From: Actinokineospora terrae
Lineage (GTDB): Bacteria; Actinomycetota; Actinomycetes; Mycobacteriales; Pseudonocardiaceae
Assembly (NCBI RefSeq): GCF_900111175.1
Contig: NZ_FOGI01000007.1
Location: forward strand, 310,001-374,000
Direction of reading: 5' to 3'
Length of the DNA: 64,000 nucleotides
The notes under the pieces were generated by a model. That model was not told the origin of the DNA. It did no database searches and was given only the letters and a program-made list of their open reading frames with translations. Every line of letters starts with the position of its first letter. Position 1 is the stretch's first letter. The position numbers were made by a program, and so were the translations under genes. Below, piece after piece: positions 33,982-41,723 of this stretch.

Positions 33982-34878
33982 ATGTCCATGAGCGCGTCGA
34001 CCGCATTCACCGCCGCCATCGTGCCCGCGGCGGGGTTGGGCACCAGGTTCCTGCCCACGACCAAGGCCGTCCCCAAGGAGCTCCTGCCGGTGGTGGACAC
34101 CCCCGGCATCGAGTACGTCGCCAGGGAGGCCGCCGAGGCGGGAGCCACCCGGCTGATCATCGTCACCTCGCCGGGCAAGGAGTCAGTGGCCCAGTACTTC
34201 CAGCCGCGTCCCGAGCTGGAGAAGACCCTTGAGGATCGAGGTAAGACAGAGCTACTGGAAAAGATCCGCCGTGCGCCCAACCTGCTCGCGGTAGAGACCG
34301 CTATCCAAGAGGTGGCACTCGGGCTCGGTCACGCGGTCGGGTGCGCGGAGCCCAACCTCCGACCCGAGGACGAGGCCGTCGCGGTGCTCTTGCCGGACGA
34401 CCTCGTGCTGCCGACCGGTGTCCTCGCGCGTATGGCCAAGGTTCGTGAGGAGAAGGGCGGCACCGTCCTCTGTGCCTTCGACATCCCGCGGGAAGAGATC
34501 TCCGCTTACGGTGTCTTCGACGTTGAGGCCACCGACGACGATGACGTCAAGAAGGTCAACGGGATGGTTGAGAAGCCCCCGGCCGACGAGGCGCCTTCGA
34601 CCTTCGCCGCGGCGGGCCGCTACTTGCTCGATCGGGCGATCTTCGGCGCGCTCAAGCGGATCACCCCGGGTGCCGGTGGCGAGCTCCAGCTCACCGACGC
34701 CATCGCGTTGTTGATCTCCGAGGGGCACCCGGTGCACGTCGTCGTCCACCGCGGTGGACGGCATGACCTGGGCAATCCTGGCGGGTTCCTGCGTGCCGCC
34801 GTGGACTTCGCCCTCGAGCACCCGGAGTATGGGCCTGGCTTGCGCGCGTGGCTGCGCGATCGCGTCGGCTCCGAGTAG
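33982..34878 (+). CDS. galU: UTP-glucose-1-phosphate uridylyltransferase
   Basis: A 298-residue protein that makes UDP-glucose. The nucleotide loop is AAIVPAAGLGTRFLPTTKAV with PKELLPVVDTPGIEYVAREA. Other motifs are LGHAVGCAEP, VLLPDDLVLP, YGVFDVEATDDDDVKKVNGM with VEKPPADEAPS, and GRYLLDRAIFGAL. The ATG at 33982 follows AGGTTAGG; a second ATG 6 bases on is possible. Divergent from the cyclo-ligase and followed by glp, as in mycobacteria. Confidence 0.96.
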   Translation: MSMSASTAFTAAIVPAAGLGTRFLPTTKAVPKELLPVVDTPGIEYVAREAAEAGATRLIIVTSPGKESVAQYFQPRPELEKTLEDRGKTELLEKIRRAPNLLAVETAIQEVALGLGHAVGCAEPNLRPEDEAVAVLLPDDLVLPTGVLARMAKVREEKGGTVLCAFDIPREEISAYGVFDVEATDDDDVKKVNGMVEKPPADEAPSTFAAAGRYLLDRAIFGALKRITPGAGGELQLTDAIALLISEGHPVHVVVHRGGRHDLGNPGGFLRAAVDFALEHPEYGPGLRAWLRDRVGSE

Positions 34879-34911
34879 ACGGCAACAGCGGACGGAACCA
34901 AGGTAAACCGG

Positions 34912-36135
34912 ATGAGGTCAGTCGACGAGCAACTCGCCAGGGCGCTGGCGGCCGCGGTCCGGCCCGCACCCGTGCGGGTCGCCATCTCCGAGGCGCAGGG
35001 TCTGCTCTGCGCCGAGGAGGTCGTGGCCGAGCGCGCCCTGCCCGGGTTCGACCAAGCCGCCGTGGACGGTTACGCGGTGCGCAGCGTCGACACCCAGGCA
35101 GCGGGGTCCGACCCGGTAGTGCTGCCGGTCGTCGGTGAGATCGCATCCGGGTCAAGGCAACCGCGCAGGCTTCAGCCAGGGCAGGCGGTGCGCGTGGCGA
35201 CAGGCGCGCCGCTTCCCACCCTGGCCGACGCCGTGGTGCCCAACAGCTACACCGACGGCCACCACGCCAGGGTGACCATCGAACAGCCCGTGCCCTCCGC
35301 CGCCTACGTGAGGCGGACCGGTGAGGACGTGCAGACCGGTGACGTAGCCGTACGCCGTGGCTCGGTGATCGGGTCCGCTCAGGTAGGGCTACTCGCCGCG
35401 GTAGGCCGTTCGAAGGTCTTGGTCTACCCGAGGCCGCGGGTGTCGGTGATCTCGCTTGGCGACGAGCTGGTCGACATCGACCGAACCCCTGGTCAGGGGC
35501 AGGTCTATGACGTGAACTCTTACGCACTCGCTGCCGCTGGGCGCGATGCGGGCGCGGAGGTCATCCGGGTCGGCATCGTGTCCACGGACACCCGGCGTCT
35601 GCGCGAGACCGTCGAGAGCAGGCTGCTGCTGTCGGAGATCGTGGTGATCGCAGGCGGCGCGGGTGGCGACCTCTCGAACGAGGTCCGCTCCGCGCTGAGT
35701 GAACTCGGGGAGATCGACCTGACCAGGGTGGCCATGCACCCTGGCTCTGTGCAGGGCTTTGGCAGGCTCGGCCCCGACGCGGTCCCGACCTTCTTGCTGC
35801 CAGGCAACCCGATGAGCGCTCTAGTCGTGTTCGAGGTGATGGTGCGACCGCTCATCCGCGCCGCACAGGGCAAACGCAACCCCCACCGCCGGATCGTGAA
35901 GGCGAGGCTCTTGTCGCCCATCACCTCTAGCAAGGCGCGCCGCGGGTACGTCCGTGGGCAGTTGCTGCGCGACGAAGGCAACGGCGAGTACCTGGTGCAG
36001 CCGTTGGGCCTGTCCGGCTCGCACCTGCTTGCCTCACTCGCCGAGGCGAACTGCTTGATCCTGGTCGACGAGGACACCACCGAGGTCTCCGTCGGCGAGG
36101 GGGTCCAGGTTCTGTTCCTCGCACAGCGTGGCTAG
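34912..36135 (+). CDS. glp: Gephyrin/MoeA-like molybdotransferase Glp
   Basis: A 407-residue protein with the MoeA four-domain layout: ERALPGFDQAAVDGYAVRSV at the N-terminus, VRVATGAPLPTLADAVVPNS, the Mo-insertion domain with ISLGDELVDI, VIAGGAGGDLSNEVRSALSE, VPTFLLPGNPMSALVVFEVM, and a C-terminal domain. In corynebacteria the paralogue in this position (Glp) acts with the membrane receptor GlpR at the divisome. The GlpR/SepX gene lies two genes downstream, which favours that role over, or alongside, cofactor synthesis. The GGAGGxxD-type site reads GGAGGDLS here. Confidence 0.9.
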   Translation: MRSVDEQLARALAAAVRPAPVRVAISEAQGLLCAEEVVAERALPGFDQAAVDGYAVRSVDTQAAGSDPVVLPVVGEIASGSRQPRRLQPGQAVRVATGAPLPTLADAVVPNSYTDGHHARVTIEQPVPSAAYVRRTGEDVQTGDVAVRRGSVIGSAQVGLLAAVGRSKVLVYPRPRVSVISLGDELVDIDRTPGQGQVYDVNSYALAAAGRDAGAEVIRVGIVSTDTRRLRETVESRLLLSEIVVIAGGAGGDLSNEVRSALSELGEIDLTRVAMHPGSVQGFGRLGPDAVPTFLLPGNPMSALVVFEVMVRPLIRAAQGKRNPHRRIVKARLLSPITSSKARRGYVRGQLLRDEGNGEYLVQPLGLSGSHLLASLAEANCLILVDEDTTEVSVGEGVQVLFLAQRG

Positions 36136-36781
36136 CCCGTACGCGGTCGGCCGCCATCCCGGTTGGCCTGCCCGCCTGGGACCCCTGCGCGTCCCCGCGG
36201 GAGTGGTCGAGTTACGCGCGCCGAGGCTCACCGATGGGCGCGCGTGGAGCCGGATCAGGTTGCGCGATCACGCCTACCTGGAGCCGTGGGAGCCAACCGT
36301 CCCCGGTACGTGGGCCGAGCGCAACGCCCCCGGAGCGTGGTTCGCGCAGTGGTCCACCCTGCGCGCGTTGGGCAGGCGCGGCATGTCGCTGCCGTTCGTC
36401 ATCACCGTGGACGGGCAGTTCGCGGGGCAGGTCACTGTGGGAAACGTCATCCGCGGGTCCTTGTGCTCGGCGTGGGTCGGTTACTGGGTCGCGGCCGACC
36501 TCGTCGGAGGGGGCGTCGCCACAGCCGCCGCGGCTCTTGTCGTCGACCACTGCTTCACCGCCGCGGGCTTGCACCGGGTCGAGGCCACGGTCCGACCGGA
36601 GAACGCGGCGAGCCTCCGTGTGCTGGCCAAGCTGGGTTTCCGGTACGAGGGCCTGTTCCGCCGCTACCTCGACGTCGCGGGCGGGTGGCGCGATCACCAG
36701 TGCCTCGCGCTGACCACAGAGGACACTCCGTACGGCCTGGTACCGCGCCTGGTCGAGGCTGGGAAAGCCGGCTCTGTGTAG
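36128..36781 (+). CDS. rimJ: RimJ-like GNAT acetyltransferase
   Basis: A 217-residue protein. The GNAT fold is seen from VVELRAPRLTDGRAWSRIRL through FVITVDGQFAGQVTVGNVIR, the acetyl-CoA site YWVAADLVGGGVATAAAALV, HRVEATVRPENAASLRVLAK and LGFRYEGLFRRYLDVAGGWR. RimJ-type enzymes acetylate the N-terminal alanine of ribosomal protein S5; other protein N-termini are possible. The GTG start overlaps the end of glp by 8 bases. Confidence 0.9.
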   Translation: MASPYAVGRHPGWPARLGPLRVPAGVVELRAPRLTDGRAWSRIRLRDHAYLEPWEPTVPGTWAERNAPGAWFAQWSTLRALGRRGMSLPFVITVDGQFAGQVTVGNVIRGSLCSAWVGYWVAADLVGGGVATAAAALVVDHCFTAAGLHRVEATVRPENAASLRVLAKLGFRYEGLFRRYLDVAGGWRDHQCLALTTEDTPYGLVPRLVEAGKAGSV

Positions 36782-36900
36782 GCGCATTCACGTTTTTCGC
36801 CGGTGAAGTTTGATCACGGGCGTTACGGGGAACGGTCCACAAACGAACTACCCGATCGGGTGGGCGTGGATCCCCGGGGTCGGCGCGCCTCCGCCGCGGG

Positions 36901-36916
36901 TGTGACTGTTGTGACT
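36901..36916 (+). promoter_or_regulatory. TGTGACT direct repeat in the sepX leader
   Basis: TGTGACT-GT-TGTGACT (36901-36907 and 36910-36916) lies 45 bases before the sepX start codon, in a 180-bp interval after rimJ. It may be a regulator site or part of a promoter for sepX. Confidence 0.4.
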
Positions 36917-36960
36917 AACGTGGCGAACGCCGGAGCACAGCGAGGGGGAGGTGACGGGAC

Positions 36961-37650
36961 ATGCCGAGCTCGTTGATCGTGGTCGGACTGGTGGTGGCGT
37001 GGCTCGTCGTCCTGGTCCCGATGGTCGTGCGCAAGCGCCAGGAGATCGCCAGGACCACCGACACCGCACTCGCGGCGCGCGTGGTGCGCAGCGGCTCGCA
37101 CAGCGCGGACACCCCGGAGGAGACCGCCGTGGACGACCCCGGTGACGACGACGCCCTGGACACCCTCGACGAGCTCGACGACGAACCCGACGAGGAGCCG
37201 GCCGAGCCCCGCCGCTACCGCCCGGGCCGGGGCGGCTACGACCCCGAGGCCGCCGCGCACGCCGCCCGCGCCAAGTACGCTTTCCGCCAGCGCGTCGTGG
37301 TCCTCATGCTGCTCGCCGCCATCGGCACCGGCGTCGCCGCGGGCGTCTTCGAACCGCTCCTGTGGTGGCTGCACGGCGTCGTCGACCTGACCCTCGTGGC
37401 CTACCTGAGCTACCTGCGCAGGCAGGTCCGCATCGAGCAGGAAATCCGCGAACGCCGCGCCGCGCGCATGACCGGCACCCCCCGCCGCTCCCACGCGCGC
37501 CCCGCCGAGGACGACCACATCGTCACCATCCCCACCCGCTCCATCCACCCCGGCGCCATCGTCGTAGAACTCGACGACGAAGACCCCTGGTTCGACGAAC
37601 TCGGCGAAACCGGCCACCACTACACCTACCGCCGAGCCGTCGGTGAATAG
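36961..37650 (+). CDS. sepX: Divisome membrane protein SepX/GlpR
   Basis: A 229-residue protein. TM1 is at residues 1-23 (SSLIVVGLVVAWLVVLVPMV), followed by basic RKRQEIART. An acidic cytoplasmic stretch of about 80 residues comes next (DDPGDDDALDTLDELDDEPD). Two closely spaced membrane helices lie near 110-155 (VVVLMLLAAIGTGVAAGVFE, DLTLVAYLSYLRRQVRIEQE). The C-terminal tail is polar. The layout and position downstream of glp match SepX of Streptomyces and GlpR of Corynebacterium, which help organise division. The ATG follows GGGGGAGG. Confidence 0.9.
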   Translation: MPSSLIVVGLVVAWLVVLVPMVVRKRQEIARTTDTALAARVVRSGSHSADTPEETAVDDPGDDDALDTLDELDDEPDEEPAEPRRYRPGRGGYDPEAAAHAARAKYAFRQRVVVLMLLAAIGTGVAAGVFEPLLWWLHGVVDLTLVAYLSYLRRQVRIEQEIRERRAARMTGTPRRSHARPAEDDHIVTIPTRSIHPGAIVVELDDEDPWFDELGETGHHYTYRRAVGE

Positions 37651-37706
37651 CCCCCCTGCGCGCGGGCGCGCGCTAGAGCCCTGCTAAGCTCTCCGAGCAA
37701 GAACAA

Positions 37707-37779
37707 GGGGCTGTAGCGCAGTTGGTAGCGCGTCTCGTTCGCATCGAGAAGGTCCGGGGTTCGATTCCCCGCAGCTCCA
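37707..37779 (+). tRNA. tRNA-Ala (anticodon CGC)
   Basis: A 73-nt cloverleaf: acceptor GGGGCTG/CAGCTCC, D-arm GCGCAGTTGGTAGCGC, anticodon stem TCTCG/CGAGA with loop TTCGCAT (CGC), T-arm CGGGG-TTCGATT-CCCCG, discriminator A. CCA is not encoded. Confidence 0.96.
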
Positions 37780-37785
37780 CAGGCT

Positions 37786-37833
37786 CAGGCGACCCGGTCC
37801 ACGGAAAGCGTGGACCGGGTCGCCTGTTGTGTT
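37786..37833 (+). terminator. Strong terminator after tRNA-Ala
   Basis: A perfect 18-bp stem with a 5-base loop (arm CAGGCGACCCGGTCCACG) is followed by TTGTGTT, 7 bases after the tRNA. Confidence 0.9.
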
Positions 37834-37860
37834 ATCTGGGGGGCGACCCCCCCAGGCCCC

Positions 37861-38180
37861 CACGGTGCAGTGGGCGCCCGATCCAGCGTGGGCTCGCTCG
37901 GGCCTTCGGCCCTCACGTCGAGTATGTAACCAATGGGCTAGTCGCCCACGGGGCGGTGGGTGGCGGAATCGGCGTGGTTCGCTTGGCCTTCGGCCGTCGC
38001 ATTGGGGTGTGTAACCAATGGGGCTGTCGCCCACGGTGCGGCGGTCGCCGAAACCAGCGTGGGCTCGCTCGGGCCGTGGGCCCTCACATCGAGTATGTAC
38101 CAATGGAGCTGTCGCCCACGGTGCGGTTGGTGGCGGAACCAGCGGGGTTTGCTTGGCCTTCGGCCGTCGCATTGGGGTGG
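37861..38180. repeat. Degenerate 85-bp tandem repeat array with alternating subtypes
   Basis: Four units begin at 37861, 37947, 38032 and 38117, each opening with CACGG and (except the last, truncated one) closing with ACCAATGG...GTCGCC. Units 1 and 3 share GGGCTCGCTCGGGCC and CGAGTATGTA. Units 2 and 4 share GCTTGGCCTTCGGCCGTCGC and ATTGGGGTG. Three of four contain a GGCC-TTC-GGCC hairpin. The array lies between tRNA-Ala and the M48 protease gene and encodes nothing evident. Confidence 0.88.
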
Positions 38181-38232
38181 ACAAGGGGGGTGGGGGGCGG
38201 GAGGGTGGTGGGGGATGGCGATCTTGTGAGGT

Positions 38233-39141
38233 GTGGTGGCGGAGACGTGGATACCGCGGGGGCAGGGGCGTGGGCGGGGGGTTCGGCCTGACGCGTCGGC
38301 GGTGATGGGGGTGGTTTTTGGGCTGCCGGGGTTTGTGAGCAGTCTGGTTGTCGTGGGGCTGCTGGCTGGGCTGGTGTGGTCGGCCGGCTGGGTTGTCTGG
38401 GTTGTTGCCGTGCTGTGGGTGCTCTCGGGGGCGGTGACGTTCGTGCCGTCGGTTGAGGCGTTGTTGGCGAAGCTCATGTTCGACATGCGGCCGCCCACGA
38501 CGGTGGAGATGACGAGGCTGCGGCCGCTGTGGGAGTCGGTGTGTGTGGCTGCCTCGGCCAACAGCTCTAAGTACAGCCTGTGGGTAGAGCAGTCCAAGGA
38601 GCTGAACGCGTTCGCGGCCGGTGGGCGGACGGTCGCGGTGACCAGGCGGGCCCTAGAGCTGCCGCCGCGAGCTCTAGAGGCGATCCTGGCGCACGAGCTC
38701 GGGCACCACCTCTCCGGCCACTCCCGCGTCTCGCTGCTCGCCTGGTGGTACGAACTGCCTGCCCAGGGTGCGATCTGGCTGGTCACGACGGCCATGCGGC
38801 TCGTGCTCGCGGTGGGCAGGGTGTTCGCCCGGTTCGGGAGCTCGGCCGGGGCGCTGGCGGCGACGCTGCTGTCGCTCCTGCTGCTCGCCGGACTGATCGC
38901 GTTGAACCCCTGGTTGCTGCTGATGCCGCTGCTCAGCCCGCTGCTGGCCTGGTCGCGGCGGCTCGGCGAGTACCGGGCGGACGCCACCGCGGCCGGGTTC
39001 GGCTACGGGCCCGACCTGGTGAACGTGCTGTCCGGCTGGCTGGCCGCCGAGCACGCCGTCCGGCGCCCGCTGCGGGTGCGGATGCTGGCCAGCCACCCGG
39101 CGACCGCGGACCGGATCCGGCGGTTGCGAGCGAGCCGGTGA
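38233..39141 (+). CDS. M48/M56-type membrane zinc metalloprotease
   Basis: A 302-residue protein. Two N-terminal membrane helices (FVSSLVVVGLLAGLVWSAGW, VVWVVAVLWVLSGAVTFVPS) precede the HExxH site, His154-Glu155-His158 in ILAHELGHHLSGHSR. A second pair of hydrophobic helices lies near 185-240. The third ligand is likely Glu in RLGEYRADATAAGFG. The C-terminus has ASHPATADRIRRLR, typical of this family. The start is uncertain: GTG at 38233 is used, while similarity may begin nearer 38300. The substrates are presumably membrane proteins. Confidence 0.87.
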   Translation: MVAETWIPRGQGRGRGVRPDASAVMGVVFGLPGFVSSLVVVGLLAGLVWSAGWVVWVVAVLWVLSGAVTFVPSVEALLAKLMFDMRPPTTVEMTRLRPLWESVCVAASANSSKYSLWVEQSKELNAFAAGGRTVAVTRRALELPPRALEAILAHELGHHLSGHSRVSLLAWWYELPAQGAIWLVTTAMRLVLAVGRVFARFGSSAGALAATLLSLLLLAGLIALNPWLLLMPLLSPLLAWSRRLGEYRADATAAGFGYGPDLVNVLSGWLAAEHAVRRPLRVRMLASHPATADRIRRLRASR

Positions 39142-39163
39142 GCTGCGCCATTAGTGTGACGTC

Positions 39164-40357
39164 ATGGGGGTCGCGCGGCGAGTGCCGTACGCGGCGACAG
39201 CGGTCGCGGCAGGGTTGGTCATTCTCGCTGTCGCCTGCTGGGTGAAGGGGCAGGGACTAGGCGTAGATAGCTCTGTCTACCGAGCGGGCGCGTTGACGCT
39301 ATTGCACGGCGACTCTCTCTACGCACCGCTCACGACAGGCGAGCCGTGGGCGCCGTCATTGCCATTCACCTACCCGCCGATCGCGGGCCTCTTGTTCCTG
39401 CCGTTGACGATGTTGCCCTCGCAGTTGGGCTGGGGCGTCCTAGCGGCTCTGTCCGCGCTAGCGCTTGGGTTCGTCCTGCATGAGTGCCTCCCGCCGCGCC
39501 TACGGACCGGGTGGCGCTTCGGTGCCCTTCTAGTGGCGACGTTGGCGCTAGAGCCGGTGTGGCGGTCCATAGGACTAGGACAGGTCAACCTGCTGCTGAT
39601 GGCGATGGTCGTCGCGGACGTTCTCCTGCTGCGTGGCCGAAAGGGGGCTGGGGTCCTCATCGGGGCAGCCGCGGCGATCAAGCTCACCCCGCTGATCTTC
39701 GTCGCGCACCTCGTGCTGACCAGGCGCTGGGCGGACGCGGCACGGGCGATGGCGGCGTTCGTCGTCCTCAACCTCGTCGCCGCGGTTGTCCTACCGCGCG
39801 ACACGGTGCGGTTCTGGACCGAGGCGTTGGTCGACGGCAACGACGCGACCACGAACTCGTGGATCGGCAACCAGTCGCTCAACGGAATCCTCCAACGGCT
39901 CACCGGGGAAGGTAAGACGGCGCTGTTCCTGTTCGCCGCCACAGCGGTGATCGCGCTCGGTCTAGGGGCGGTGGTTGTTCGCCGTCTCCATCGGAACGGC
40001 GACGACCTGGGTGCGTTGCTGGTGACCGCCGCCATCGGCCTGCTCGTCAGCCCAGTGTCTTGGACCCACCACTGGGTGTGGGTCGTACCGCTGGCCGGAT
40101 ACCTCATCGCACGCAGCAACGTGTGGGGTCTACTAGCGCTCGCGGTCGTGTTCTCCGGCTGGCAGTTCAAGATGGTGCCGAGTGGGGCCAAGAGCGAGCT
40201 GACCTGGACCGCCGCGGATGTCCTGCTGGGCAACTCTTATCTCATAGCGGCGTTGGTGGCCGCGCCGATCGTGATCCTGTTGGCTGGTGCTGACCCGGCT
40301 CTGCGCGGTCGGACCGCCCGTGTTGAGCTAGAGCCAGGCGAGAAGTCGAGGAGTTGA
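39164..40357 (+). CDS. GT87-type polyprenyl-phosphate-mannose-dependent mannosyltransferase (DUF2029)
   Basis: A 397-residue integral membrane protein with about 10 hydrophobic helices. Features of the family are the first-loop acidic segment GLGVDSSVYRAGALTLLHGD with SLYAPLTTGEPWAPSLPFTY, then GLGQVNLLLMAMVVADVLLL, AAAIKLTPLIFVAHLVLTRR, SWIGNQSLNGILQRL and SPVSWTHHWVWVVPLAGYL. Mycobacterial relatives such as PimE add alpha-1,2-mannose to PIM/LAM lipids. The acceptor here is not determined. It overlaps the flavoprotein gene by one base (TGATG). Confidence 0.9.
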   Translation: MGVARRVPYAATAVAAGLVILAVACWVKGQGLGVDSSVYRAGALTLLHGDSLYAPLTTGEPWAPSLPFTYPPIAGLLFLPLTMLPSQLGWGVLAALSALALGFVLHECLPPRLRTGWRFGALLVATLALEPVWRSIGLGQVNLLLMAMVVADVLLLRGRKGAGVLIGAAAAIKLTPLIFVAHLVLTRRWADAARAMAAFVVLNLVAAVVLPRDTVRFWTEALVDGNDATTNSWIGNQSLNGILQRLTGEGKTALFLFAATAVIALGLGAVVVRRLHRNGDDLGALLVTAAIGLLVSPVSWTHHWVWVVPLAGYLIARSNVWGLLALAVVFSGWQFKMVPSGAKSELTWTAADVLLGNSYLIAALVAAPIVILLAGADPALRGRTARVELEPGEKSRS

Positions 40358-41721
40358 TGGGCGTGGCCGAGTTGGTCGTTGATGTCGCCGTGGTCGGGCT
40401 TGGTCCCGGTGGTGAGGCCGTGGCCAGCCGACTCGCCCAGGCAGGGCAGTCTGTGGCGGGTATCGAAGCCCGGCTCGTAGGCGGCGAGTGCCCCTACTAC
40501 GCGTGCGTACCGACCAAGGGCATGATCCGTGCCGCCGACGTGCTCGCCGAGGCCCGCAGGGTGCCGGAGTTCGCCGGGACCGCGCAGGTGACCCCCGACT
40601 GGGGCAAGGTCGCCGCCAGGGTGCGCGACGAGATCACGACCGACTGGAACGACCAGGCGGCTGTCGACCGGCTGGTGGCCGCGGGCGTCCAGATCGTCCG
40701 CGGCCGGGCCAGGATCACCGAACCGGGTGTCCTCGTGGTGGGTGACCAGGTCGTGCGGGCCAGGCGCGGCATCGTGCTCAACCCGGGCACCGACCCGGCC
40801 GTGCCCCCGGTGCCCGGCCTGGCCGACACCCCGCTGTGGACGAACCGGGAGGCGGTCCGCGCGACCGCCGTGCCCGAGTCGCTCGTCGTGATCGGTGGCG
40901 GCCCGGTCGGGTGCGAGTTCGCGCAGGTGTTCGCCCGGTTCGGGGCCAAGGTGACCCTCTTGCAGTCCAACGACCGGCTGCTCCCGCTCGACGAACCGGA
41001 GGCGGGCGCGCTGCTGGCCGAGCGGTTCGCCGCCGAGCACATCCGGGTCAAGACCGGCGCCAAGATCACCGCGGTCCGCCACGACGGCGAGCGGTTCACC
41101 GTCGAGCTCGACGGGGACAACCCGATCAACGCCGCCCAGGTCCTCGTCGCCGCCGGGCGCAAGTCCGACCTGGCCGAGCTGGGTGTGGGCGCCTACGGGC
41201 TGGACGAGTCCGCGCGCGGGGTCACGGTCGACGACCACATGCGCGTCGCCGACGGGCTGTGGGCGATCGGCGACATCACCGGCAAGGGCGCGTTCACGCA
41301 CATGTCGATGTACCAGTCGGCTATCGCGGCCGCGGACATCCTCGGTGAGGACGGGCCTGGTGCCGAGTACCACGCGGTTCCCAGGGTTACCTTCACTGAT
41401 CCGGAGATCGGCTCGGTAGGTCTGACGGAGGCTGCTGCGCGCGCCGCCGGACTCAACGTTCGCGTCGGCATCACGCAGTTGTCGTCCTCGACGCGCGGGT
41501 TCCTGCACAAGGCGGAAGGTCTGATCAAGCTGATCGAGGATGCCGACACGGGCGTGCTCGTTGGCGCTACCTCGGCTGGTCCGACCGGCGGCGAGGTTCT
41601 GGGCGCGTTGGTTCTTGCAGTGCACGCGCGCGTGCCGGTCGACCAGCTCCGTCGCATGATCTATGCGTACCCGACTTTCCACCGGGCAATCGAGTCGGCG
41701 CTGGCCGACCTGCGCGCCTAA
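40357..41721 (+). CDS. FAD/NAD(P)-dependent oxidoreductase, lipoamide dehydrogenase/mercuric reductase-like
   Basis: A 454-residue flavoprotein with class-I pyridine nucleotide-disulphide fold: FAD site VAVVGLGPGGEAVASRLAQA, redox-type Cys pair in GGECPYYACVPTKGMIRAAD (C-x4-C), NAD(P) site LVVIGGGPVGCEFAQVFARF, second FAD motif WAIGDITGKGAFTHMSMYQS and the dimer domain PRVTFTDPEIGSVGLTEAAA. The C-terminal catalytic His-Glu pair (HxHPTxxE) reads YAYPTFHRAIE, so the acid-base His is replaced by Tyr. A normal disulphide reductase reaction is doubtful; the substrate is unknown. Confidence 0.88.
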   Translation: MGVAELVVDVAVVGLGPGGEAVASRLAQAGQSVAGIEARLVGGECPYYACVPTKGMIRAADVLAEARRVPEFAGTAQVTPDWGKVAARVRDEITTDWNDQAAVDRLVAAGVQIVRGRARITEPGVLVVGDQVVRARRGIVLNPGTDPAVPPVPGLADTPLWTNREAVRATAVPESLVVIGGGPVGCEFAQVFARFGAKVTLLQSNDRLLPLDEPEAGALLAERFAAEHIRVKTGAKITAVRHDGERFTVELDGDNPINAAQVLVAAGRKSDLAELGVGAYGLDESARGVTVDDHMRVADGLWAIGDITGKGAFTHMSMYQSAIAAADILGEDGPGAEYHAVPRVTFTDPEIGSVGLTEAAARAAGLNVRVGITQLSSSTRGFLHKAEGLIKLIEDADTGVLVGATSAGPTGGEVLGALVLAVHARVPVDQLRRMIYAYPTFHRAIESALADLRA

Positions 41722-41723
41722 CC

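Noticed and set aside
37861..38180. Possible CRISPR array
   Set aside because: Units of 85 bp are contiguous with no unique spacers between short repeats, and no cas genes are present.
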